From Erodium maritimum (taxonomy: Eukaryota; Streptophyta; Magnoliopsida; Geraniales; Geraniaceae), in contig OY997588.1 of assembly GCA_963921825.1 (NCBI GenBank), forward strand, positions 82,031,043 to 82,095,042: a DNA stretch of 64,000 nt, given 5' to 3'. Shown here one piece after another: positions 11,841 through 21,068 of the stretch (its first letter is position 1; each line of letters opens with the position of its first letter). The position numbers and the translations under genes are program-made. The notes below the pieces were generated by a model that was given only the letters and a program-made list of their open reading frames with translations, ran no database searches and had not been told where the DNA came from.

Positions 11841-12267
11841 ACTAGTGTTCAGTGTTGATAAACCCAGTGTATAGTGTTGATATACCCAGTGTATAGTGTT
11901 GATAAACTCAGTGTATAGTGTTGATAAAAATTACCTAGACTTAACTTTTTTTTATAAAAAAATCAACCCCGAAATATTTTTATTTTCGTGCTTCAAAATA
12001 TATTCATGACTGAACTTGATAGAAAGCCCTTGAAAAAACAAAACTAATGGCGCAATTTTGACGCCAATCGGATTTCAAACGAAGCGGGAAAAATTAAATT
12101 AGTGAATTGATAAAAAATAATAATATGATGGTTTTACTAAAAAGTCTTTACCGCTTACTAAAAAGTGTTGTTTTTTTGCAGTCAACAAGTCAACAAATCA
12201 ATTGCATCTCATCCATCCATTCTTAAAATGAATGGCTTGGATTGGTTCACACGGTGTTTACGTTAAG

Positions 12268-13555
12268 GAGTAGTTTCTATTTGATTTTTCCTCCTCACAT
12301 GACCTCAATAAAGCTAGCCACCCCGTTATTATATTGAGGACTCAACGTTGTCTCGACCTTTCTGAAGCTTTCCTCAGTCGAGCCCTTGTACATCATTCAT
12401 GTAAGGATGGTAAAGGGGAAAACGTATAACATAGAGCATGAAGGCCATATCCCCAGCCTAACGAGTTTATGCATCGCCCTCAAAAGTATTCCCAAAAAGT
12501 TACACTTACTAATAACGTTTTTTACCTCTAGACGAAGCGTAAGGTTGTAGTGGACTGTCGTATATTGAAAATGAGCCAAAAATTAGGGAAGAAGGCGCTC
12601 GCACAGATTTTTGATAGTATCAGATGAAGACCACCATGCACCGATCATTCCTATGTACAATTATCCATAAAGAGGGGATGATCTCGATCAATATAAAGGA
12701 TACAATTTTTCATCGCTTTGTATTTTGGTTGTGTTTGATTTTGTTAGGTTTCTCTTTATCGTCTATAAGCTATCAGTTTATATATATATGTTTTGTGTTT
12801 TCAAGATCGGTTGAAGCAAAAACTGGAGGAGACTAGCGTTTGCTTGCCCGACTCTCCCCTTCACCCATACTCAGAATTTCCTTAGGAGTACTTGTAGATC
12901 CTATTAATCGATGAGGATGCAAAATTATGGGTGGTCATGGACGTGGTTGGCGAGCGAGTTGGTTCGCATATTCGAGGAGCTCGTGGGTCCCCAAGAAGAA
13001 GCTCTAGTTATTCTGGAGATAGTGAGGAGCCTAATCCTCTAACTCATCCCATCACTCTTCCCATACATGTTCATATAAAAAGAGTTAGAGGTTTAGTTGG
13101 CTCTAAAGATGGAGGAAATAAAGATGCAATACGCACAACAGAACAACAAATTGATAGAAACTATATGTCAAGAACTTGAGAGCGAGTTGCAAAGTTGTAA
13201 CAAAATACGAAGGAAACGGATGAAAAGGTTATATGATCACACTCATTTTCCTTTTCCTAACTTTGACAAGGATGCTTAAATTTTAAGATTTATTATTATA
13301 TAAAATTGAATTATATTCGGATGAGTTACATTTTAATTTTGTTATCCAAATTTTGATGATATTTGTTATGTAATGAATCGTTTAGAATTGTGAAAGAACT
13401 ATATTGTTTAGACAATTTGGGAATTACAAGAAAAAGTTTTGAATAGAAGTGACACCGGATAATCGACCCCAACAAAACCTAAGAGATACCATTAAAATAA
13501 GGTAGTAAAATATTAGAACGATAAAACAACAATAGAGCATTTCAATACACAAGGT
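12268..13555. other. Unassigned AT-rich sequence
   Basis: No gene could be supported. Short open stretches exist, for example plus-strand ones at 12931-13179 and 13097-13279 rich in Lys/Glu/Arg, but they lack a recognisable domain and overlap in different frames. Could be a decayed transposable element. No target duplication or terminal repeat was seen. Confidence 0.4.
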
Positions 13556-14766
13556 CAGTGACCTAGTCAGTGACCTCCCTCTAGAAAACCCTACAACCTT
13601 CTCAACCGCACGCCGCCGCTCGTTTCTTTCTCCTCCGCTGGCGGCCTTCTCGGTCTCCTTGACCATGGAGGTCGCTGGTGGAGGCAAGTGTTCCTCTGCG
13701 TCCTCGTTCGCCCTCCACGCTTCATCCTTCTTCCTCTCCGCCCCTTTCCGGTGAAGATTGGTGTGGTCCTATGCTCTCCGACAGTGGTGGCTGCTCAGAT
13801 CTGACCATGGGACGTCTTTCTCGTTTGGATCGACGCGGATCTGGTTCTCTCCTTCTTGTTTGTGCTGATGGGGGTCCTCTGCCGCTCTTCTCCTTCTCAC
13901 AGCATTGGGGCGTCTCGATTCGGACCGTGGGACGCCTTTCATCGCTTTCCTCGGTGATGAGTGGCGAGGATCTGGTCTCCCTCGCTGTGTTCCAGGTTGC
14001 TCCTCCGGTGTAGCTGTGGTGGTGGCTTTCTACTCAGATCCCGATTAATGTTTCAGATCCGGTCGTGGGTCAAGTTTCTTTCTGCGTGAAGGATCCTAGC
14101 GGATTTGCCGACTTTGCTGCTGAGTCGATCTCCTTTCAGCCTTGGTTGCTCCGTCCTCAAATCTGGTTCCAGATTTGAGGCTTCTACAAAACAGGCTTCG
14201 CCTCGTGAGGTCGGGGTAAGGTTTTCCCTTTTCCATCTTTGTCTATTAGTGATTTATGCTCTCCTCCCTTGCCCCATTTTCCCGTTTTATTTCCCTTCAT
14301 CTCGTAAGCGTTGTGCTACGGGCTCGCCGGTCATCTTGTGTTGGCCGCCGGCGAGTCATTGGGGCTTTTTGCCTATGGAAATCTCTCGGTTTTTTTGGTC
14401 TGGCTCTTAGGGTGCTGGTTGGTTCCCATCAGTGTAATCCTCAACCGTCCGTGGTGCTTCCCATCGACATTTGAGCAGAGAGTATATTTTTCTGGCAAAG
14501 TTAGTGGTTAGGGTGTTCTTGGGTTGTTAGTTGCACCTTATGTTAGTGCTTAATAGTGGTTATACTTGGGTTTTAGACCCTTTCTTGTTTCTTTTTCAGT
14601 TTCTTTTTGTTTGCTTCACTGTTTGGTTTCATTGGTTCTGTTGTTGTTTTTCATCCTCGCCCCTGTTGGGTGTTGCTATTAGGGTGGATCACTCCTTTAA
14701 TGTATTTCATCCCCTGCTCTTTAATTCAAAGAGCAGGTTTTATAAATTTCTTTACTTTAAAAAAAA
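13556..14766 (+). mobile_element. Short non-LTR (LINE-derived or SINE-like) element, no coding domain
   Basis: A GC-richer, transcript-like block. It starts near the doubled 'cagtgacct' at 13556-13580. It ends with a 10-bp perfect hairpin CCTGCTCTTT/AAAGAGCAGG (14713-14737) and an A8 run (14759-14766), the same 3' architecture as LINE-A. An open stretch at 13678-14013 has repeated Gly/Arg/Leu segments and no recognisable domain. No reverse transcriptase is present and no target duplication was found, so the 5' boundary is approximate. Confidence 0.45.
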
Positions 14767-14854
14767 CTATTTTTTTATAAGCTCGGTTTTTTTATTAAAA
14801 AGAGACACATTTCTAAGAAAGGAAGGTCTAAAGGTCCGAAGACCAGTGCCACGA

Positions 14855-15403
14855 TTACAAAGGAGCTCCAACTAAGGTTAAGCCTTGACGAGTTGGACGA
14901 AAAGTCCAAAAAACAAATCCAAAGGAAACTTCAAACGATCTCTTCCCATTCTTCCCTTCCGAGATTAGAGTTGGGTCTTCAAAAGATTTATCCTTAGGCT
15001 TCAAAGGTTGATCCTTAAGTGTAGCTCGATTCCACATGTCTGAACTCGAAGGTGCGGCTTTGGTAGCTCGCTCACGACTCAACGAACGTGTTAACGGTCT
15101 AGAAGTGTACACAACTACTGTACTAGCCTTACACGACGCCTTCTGCATGAGGCCCACCTCCGAGACATCCTGGGCTGCAACACCTTGGCCCACACGCAGC
15201 AATCGTCGCCGGAATTGAATTCTCAGAAACGGCAGCCAGAATTTCCGGAGAATCAATCAGCACAGGATCCGTACGGTTGGTCACTCCTTGGGATGGAGTT
15301 TCAACCGGAACACAGACCGGAGAAGTGTCGAGCAAAGAGATACGGACCTTCTTAACTCGAAACACGAGTTTAAAATTGAGAAAAAACGGACATGGGACCG
15401 TGT
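14855..15403 (-). pseudogene. ORF1-like C-terminal region of the minus-strand RRM remnant
   Basis: Minus-strand reading shows protein-like stretches in two frames: one rich in Val/Pro/Thr/Asp around 15129-15365, the other Arg/Ser/Lys-rich at 14855-15256. A frameshift where they overlap would join them. No catalytic or zinc-binding motif is visible. It lies immediately downstream, in the minus direction, of the RRM half at 27504-27612 once solo LTR-3 is removed. Confidence 0.3.
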
Positions 15404-15652
15404 GTCACGCCCCAATTTCAGCGAACCGAAACTAGGGACGTGAACGTTCAAAAGTTACAAAACTGAAACCTGTTTTCGATAAATCACCTAAAAAGTCAGT
15501 TTAGTTCCACAAAAGAATAATAGTTACATCTCAAAATAAAAGTCCCACACTTGGACAAAACGAGATACACGTCTCTAGACTCAAACACCCAGCAACCCGC
15601 TTCAAGCTCTTCAAGCTTCAGAAGCTCACCTAGTCCAGACTACGAACGGTAC

Positions 15653-16674
15653 CTATAGGAAAAGCAGCTAGGGGTGAGCGTTCGCTCACCACCACAGATA
15701 ACATACTGACTATGGCATAATTAGTAGACAAGGCCGATGACACCAACAACGACTCAAGACACACACACGATCAATACTTTCCTCAACCGACTCAACACTC
15801 AGACACGTTATGTAGACCCCACACTACGATCGACGACCTCCTCCAAGACACGATTGACCACCCAATACCAAACAAGATCACAAAGGATCGCAAACCGGCT
15901 GCTCAGTAACCAATCTCTGTCTCTCGCCCTTTACTGATCATCGACGTGGTCAGGCGGTCGACCTGTCGCGCAACTTCTCCTGATCCCAGTCGGGAGGCTA
16001 ACCCACAACCTCTCCGCTTCACCCGATCCCAGTCGGGTGGTTAGCCACACCCGCGCGTCCTTCCCCCGATCCCAGTCGGGGAGCTAGCCCACAACCCCTC
16101 CGCTTCTCCCGATCCTAGTCGGGAGGCTAGCTACACCACACAACCTCCACCAGTAACCAATCACAATCACAAACAAGTTCAAACAGACAGTAACGACACC
16201 GGTGACAACTCCACAGGCACTCAAGGCCAACAAAACATCGACAACCAAACACAGGTTCAACAACCCTACGGGCCCTCATGGCCACCCAAGACATCAACGG
16301 TAAAGTACGGGTTCACAACCCCACGGGCACTCACGGCCACCCAAAACACCGAAACGACAACACGGGCTCTCATGGCCACCCAAGACTCAGCAATAATTAA
16401 CACGGGCTCTCAAGGCCACCCAAACTCAATCAACAATTAACGCACAACAACCTCCGGGCATGGTCATATGCCTCCAGTAAATCAATTATCGCTAAGTTCT
16501 CTGCTCCTATGACACTACTAAGTGTCACATGCTTTTCTCATAATTACTAAGTTCCCGTATCATGCTTTTCTAATCTTTAAATAAAACTACTCAACCCACG
16601 ACACCCCGGTGTCACATGCAATTCTACTGTTAACTTTCCCCAGTCAGGGCCGAGATCCGGCTACTTTTCCCTAC
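15653..16674 (-). other. Candidate leader intron inside solo LTR-3
   Basis: Read on the minus strand: donor CGAG/GTAGGGAAA starting at 16674 and acceptor TTTTCCTATAG/GTACC ending at 15653; length 1022 bp. The inverted repeat GGTGAGCGTTCGCTCACC (plus-strand spelling) is at 15673-15690, just upstream of the acceptor. It also has its own tandem repeats ('cccgatcccagtcggg') where the plus-strand LTRs carry 'ggttagagtcc' repeats. Confidence 0.45.
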
Positions 16675-17011
16675 CTCGAAAGCAACTCCAGAAGCGCTCC
16701 ACTAAACCCGAGATGAATCGCAGTCACTCGCCGAGCCTCCCTTTGCCTCGGTCCGCAGCTCTGTAAAGTCCTGAAAAATTTAAATTGCCTTTTACGGGTT
16801 TTAATTGACGGGATCGGGAAGCGGTTCGAAAAGTCTGAAAAAAAAAAAAAAAAAAAAAAAAAAACTTTTGGGTCGGACCGGGTCGGACCGGACCCGGCCC
16901 AAGCTGCAGACCCGGCCAGGCAGGACCCGGCTCCCACCTGAGCAGGCCAACAAGCGTTTTGGGCCGTGCGGCCCAAATCCCAGCCGAGGCCCAACTCGGG
17001 TTAGCCCAGGG

Positions 17012-17045
17012 TATTTAAACCCCACCCCTCCTCCTCAAACCCTAA
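17012..17045 (+). promoter_or_regulatory. LTR promoter: TATA box and telo-box
   Basis: TATTTAAA at 17012-17019 is followed, 18 bp later, by AAACCCTAA (telo-box) at 17037-17045. The same pair with similar spacing occurs in the older solo LTR-3. Transcription would start near 17040-17050. Confidence 0.6.
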
Positions 17046-17070
17046 TCCCTCCCTTCTCCTTCAGCCGCCC

Positions 17071-17285
17071 AGCTCCTCTCCCGACCTCACCCTCGCCGGA
17101 ACCACGTCCGGCCAGCTCCTCTCCCGACCTCACCCTCGCCGGAACCACGTCCGGCCATCTCCTCTCCCGACCTCACCCTCGCCGGAACCACGTCCGGCCA
17201 TCTCCTCTCCCGACCTCACCCTCGCCGGAACCACGTCCGGCCATCTCCTCTCCCGACCTCACCCTCGCCGGAACCACGTCCGGCC
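17071..17285 (+). repeat. 43-bp minisatellite, five copies (left LTR)
   Basis: Unit begins agctcctctcccgacctcac. Copies start at 17071, 17114, 17157, 17200 and 17243 and differ only at the second base (agctcc or atctcc). It lies just downstream of the presumed transcription start. An identical array is in the right LTR at 22854-23068. Confidence 0.95.
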
Positions 17286-18662
17286 AGCTCCTCTCGCCGT
17301 CCCGTCCAGCCACCACGCCGCCGCCACCTCCCTCCTCCACGCCTTCTTCTTCGTTCACCTCCCTCACCAGTCCGGCCATCGATTCCGGCCGTCCCGAGCC
17401 CGAGCTCGGCCATCGATTCCGGCCGTCCCGGGCCCGAGCTCGGCCGCCTCCGACCTCCCCTTCGCCTCCGTCTTCTCCTTCGTCCGATTCACGGCCACGC
17501 CACCGTCAAGCCGCCGCCCCCGTCTCCTTTCCCCGCTCCGTTCTGCCACCACCGAGCCCGAATAGCCACCTCCGCCCTCACTCAGTGTCTCCGGCCGTGT
17601 TCAACGCCGAACCCCTCTCGGCCTCTTTCCCCCGTCGGCGCCGGGATTGTCTACCCTAGACAATCTCGCCGGATCTGGTGAGACCCGTCCGGATCTGAGG
17701 CGGAGTGCCCCGCCGAGCCCACGACCACCACCACCGCCTCTCCCTCCGCCGTGCTCCACCACCTCGCCTTCCACGGTGAGATTCTCACCACGAGGTTTGG
17801 TCGCCGGCGGCGTCTCCGTCGGTGGCCGGCCGGTTTCCAAACCGAGCCCCTCGTTTAAGGTTTCCCGTATTGTTAAATTCGAGTCGATGTGGATCTGATT
17901 GGGGGAAGTTATGTCGGTTAAACCTGCTAAAGAATCGTTTAAGTTTTAGAACTGATTGTTGAATCAAAATCAGATTATAATAAAAGACGGTTTTGGATCT
18001 GCTTTGGATGGAATCGGAATCAAGGTTTTGGAAAGAAAGGGTTGTAAACGAAAATCGATTTAAGAAAAAAGGGGATTTAAAATAAAAAGGACTTAAAATC
18101 AAGTCGGTTTTAAAAACGGTTTTAAATCGAGGAATTTTGTGAATCTAAGCCCTAAACGGGATTTAGGGACGGTTGTTCAAAAACCGAACCAAATTCATCT
18201 TGGGCTCAAAGATCGGAACAGAATCAGATTTGAAATAAAAAGGGAATTCGTTTTAAAATAAAAACCGTTCTATTTTGAATAAAGGGTTATTAATCGGATG
18301 TAGGAACGACTCTGGAACTCTGGGTAAAATGAACTGCTATTTGGATTTAAAAGGGAACAAAAGCGGACCGCTGAATCGGACCTCGGGATTCGTGCATTGG
18401 GACCGTGCCTCGCATGCACCGGTTTCGGTGCTCGGTACTCAAACCCGATTCACCGTGACCCCGCTTTTATCCTGCTCGAGTTTAAAGGACAACTGTCGTT
18501 TTTAGACGGATTTAATCGTGACCTTTAGATTAACCTGGGAACCGCCTCTAATTTATGGCTTTCGTGTTATCCTTAGCGTCTGACTTCGATCGAAGTGAAG
18601 CCCGGAGGTAGCGAGCCAGAACGTCAGCAGCTAGGAAGCGTAGCGGTTGCTCTTCAGTTGAG

Positions 18663-19801
18663 GTAGGGAAAAGTAGCCGGATCTCAGCCCTGACTAGGGA
18701 AAGTTAACTGTAGAATTGCATGTGACACCGGGGGTGTCGTGGGTTATCTAGGTTATCGAATATTAGAAATGCATGATACGGGAACGTAGCGAATACTGGA
18801 AAGGCATGTGACACTTAGTAGTGTCGTAGGATCAGCGAACTTAGCGATAATTGAATTACTGGAGGCATATGACCATGCCCGGAGGTTGATTGTTTATTTT
18901 GGTGTCTTGGGCGGCCTTGAGAGCCCGTGTTTTATTATCGAGTTTTGGGTGGCCTTGAGAGCCCGTGTTTTATTATCGAGTTTTGGGTGGCCTTGAGAGC
19001 CCGTATTATTATTGGTGTGTCTTGGGAGGCCGTGAGTGCCTGTGGGGCTGTTGAGTCCGAGTCTTACTATCGGTGTGTCTTGGTAGGCCGTGAGTGCCTG
19101 TGGGGCTGTTAAGTCCGAGTTTTACTGTTGGTGTCTTGGTGGCCATGAGTGCCTGTGAGTGTTGAACATGTGCTGTTGCTGGTTGTTGAACTTGCTTGTG
19201 ATTGTGTTTGTGATTGTGATTGTGATTGTGGTTACCTGAGGTTGGGGGCCCGCTTCATGAAACGGGGGTCCACGATCACACGCGTCTGCATGTTCAGACG
19301 GGGTAGGGGGCCCGCCCGCCAACAAAGGGGTCCTGGCCGCGCGTGTGTGGTTTGGGTTTGTGAGCGTACCTTGGCTGGCTTATGGGTTAGAGTCCCAGTA
19401 AGTTGCAGCATTTTCCGGCTGGCTTATGGGTTAGAGTCCCAGTAAGTTGCAGTATTTTCCGGCTGGCTTATGGGTTAGAGTCCCGGTAAGTTGCAGCATT
19501 CTTGGGTTGGCCTGACCGGGTTAGAGTCCCGGGAGGGCGTTCTTGGCAGCTGGTTTGCGATCCTTTGCGATCTTGTTTGGTATTGCGTGGTTGTCAGTCG
19601 TGTCTTTGGAGGAGGTCGTCAATCGTAGTGTGAGGTCTACATCACGTGTCCGAATGTTGAGTCAGTTGAGGAAGGTACTGGTCGTGTGTGTGTCTTTTCG
19701 GTCGTGGTTGGTGTCACCGGCTTTGTCTGCTAAGTATGCCGTAGTCAGTCTGTTATTCGTGGTGGTGAGCGAACGCTCACCCCTAGCTGTTTTTCCTACA
19801 G
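18663..19801 (+). other. Candidate leader intron inside the left LTR of the gag-only element
   Basis: Donor TTGAG/GTAGGGAAA at 18663; acceptor TTTTTCCTACAG/GTACC ending at 19801; 1139 bp. Two inverted repeats follow the donor (gacacc...ggtgtc at 18724-18738 and gacact-tagt-agtgtc at 18810-18825). The 18-nt inverted repeat at 19764-19781 precedes the acceptor by 20 bases. A second donor-like site, CTAG/GTGAGC, follows at 19825, and an acceptor-like site ends near 21057, 11 bases before the gag ATG. Confidence 0.45.
19373..19504 (+). repeat. 44-bp tandem repeat, three copies, within the candidate intron
   Basis: Units start at 19373, 19417 and 19461 with 'ggctggcttatgggttagag' and contain 'tccc(a/g)gtaagttgcag'. 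Further partial copies of the motif follow. The same repeat family is at about 5955-6095 in solo LTR-1 and in the right LTR. Confidence 0.9.
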
Positions 19802-20059
19802 GTACCGTTCGTGGGACGGACTAGGTGAGCTCTCGAAGCTTGTGGAGCTAGGAGCGGAGTCCGGGTTTTGTCTTTTTAGTCTAGCGACGGATACCTCGCC
19901 TTTTGTCCGCTTGTGGGACGTTTTTGTTGATTTGTAATTATCCTTTGTTGAACTAAATTGTTATTGTAAATTGTTTTAATGGAAATGTTCGCAAAGTGTT
20001 TTCTTATTCTAAACGTTCGCGTCCCGAGTTCGGTTTACTGAAATCGGGGCGTGACAGCT

Positions 20060-20073
20060 TGGTATCAGAGCTC
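20060..20073 (+). promoter_or_regulatory. Primer-binding site (initiator Met tRNA)
   Basis: TGGTATCAGAGCTC starts three bases after the left LTR. TGGTATCAGAGC is the complement of the 3' end of plant initiator-Met tRNA and primes minus-strand DNA synthesis. Confidence 0.95.
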
Positions 20074-21068
20074 GAGGTTTCACACCTCGGACTGTCCGTC
20101 AATTAGGTGGGGAGAGTCAAGTCAGTAAAGTCCCGTCGTCTGTGTGTGTGTACAGTACGGGGCTACTGGCATACTGTTTGGGTGTGCTGCGTGAAACGTT
20201 TTTAAACTGTCGCGGGTCGACTCAGGAGCGCTCCTGTAGTCGAACGTGACGGTGCTGATGTCAAGTCGGTACAACGTAGTTCGGGGACGCCTGGACCGGG
20301 TTGTAACCACCTGATGTCAAGAAATGAGGTTTTAATGAAGTAGAGAAAGCTTTAAAAATTTGATTGTTTTGATGTTGTTTGACGCCGTGGGCGTTCGCGT
20401 TTGATTTTGATTGGCCCTGAGGCCGTATTTGATTTTGGTTGGCCCGGTGGGCGAGTGTTGTTATGTTGTCTTTTGGCCGTGTCGGCCCGTGTTTTGGTTG
20501 AGGTTGAATGCCCTTCTTGGTCTGTAAATCGTGGTGCGTGTGTTTGCTGTTTTGGTAGTCAAGCGTGTGTGTCGTTTAAGGCAAATTTGGGGTTAAAACG
20601 GGTTAAGGTCCGAGTTGGAACCGAGTTTGGAAAACAGGTCTGCGCGAGTGTCACGGATCCTGTCACGGATCCGTGACGGACCAGAGAGTTCTGGCAAATT
20701 TTAGATCTTCTTCACGACTCCGTGACCCCAACCGTGACGGGGTCTGTCACGAGTCCGTGATCCCTGTCCTTCTCACCGTTTGTTTGTGCAAGTTGAGTGT
20801 TGGCTTTGCGTGGCGACGTTCACGGTTGTGTTGGGGTATTGATGTTGTAAGCAATAGTAGTCGCTGATTTGAGAACATAATCCCCTTTTCGATGTTTCCC
20901 TTGTGTAAAAGAGTGTTTGAGGTGTTGACGACTTGAGTAGTGTGACGTTTAATAACAAGTACGTTGGGGTAGACGCAGACCGTGTGAACGTTAGTGTGTT
21001 CGAGCTGTTGTCCTTATTTGAGTTCGCAAACTGAACGTTTGCGTGTATCCGTGCAGAGGATACCGATT
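20074..21068 (+). other. Internal 5' leader of the gag-only element
   Basis: About 1 kb without a supported gene. It contains a cluster of palindromic TCACGG/CCGTGA words at 20651-20762, including the perfect 16-mer GTCACGGATCCGTGAC at 20662-20677. A related cluster occurs inside solo LTR-2. Dimerisation/packaging signals are expected in this region in LTR elements; which bases serve cannot be told. Confidence 0.5.

Larger units (their letters stand above)
1..12267. mobile_element. Non-autonomous TIR DNA transposon, copy A (split by LINE-A; left tip outside window)
   Basis: Two pieces, 1-1156 and 11850-12267, rejoin when LINE-A and its target duplication are removed. The window opens a few tens of bases inside the left terminal inverted repeat: its first bases are the reverse complement of the right subterminal part of copy B (about 49310-49355). 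The right end, 12233-12267, is a diverged copy of the copy B terminal repeat. Subterminal arms (about 120-280 and 11960-12110) are inverted copies of each other. Between them lie gataaa-rich tandem repeats. No transposase frame is visible, so mobility would need enzymes in trans. Long TIRs with a repetitive interior suggest a Mutator-like non-autonomous element, but I found no clear 9-bp target duplication, so the superfamily is open. Confidence 0.7.
16762..20056 (+). repeat. Left LTR of the gag-only gypsy element
   Basis: TGTAAAGTCC...GGGCGTGACA, 3295 bp. The promoter is close to the 5' end (TATA at 17012), so U3 is only about 280 bp and R-U5 about 3 kb. The GC-rich first part contains a proline-rich open stretch (16805-17659) with no ATG start and built of tandem repeats; I do not call it a gene. 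Minisatellites lie at 17071-17285 and 19373-19504. The candidate intron is at 18663-19801. Confidence 0.95.

Noticed and set aside
16805-17659. A 284-codon proline-rich open frame in the gypsy LTR, repeated at about 22588-23442.
   Set aside because: No ATG start, built from a 43-bp minisatellite and GC-rich sequence, and repeated only because it is in both LTRs.
20994-21068. Extending gag to the upstream in-frame ATG.
   Set aside because: The extra 25 residues are Cys/Ser-rich without family character, while the ATG at 21069 begins the basic Arg/Gly-rich start common in gypsy gag.
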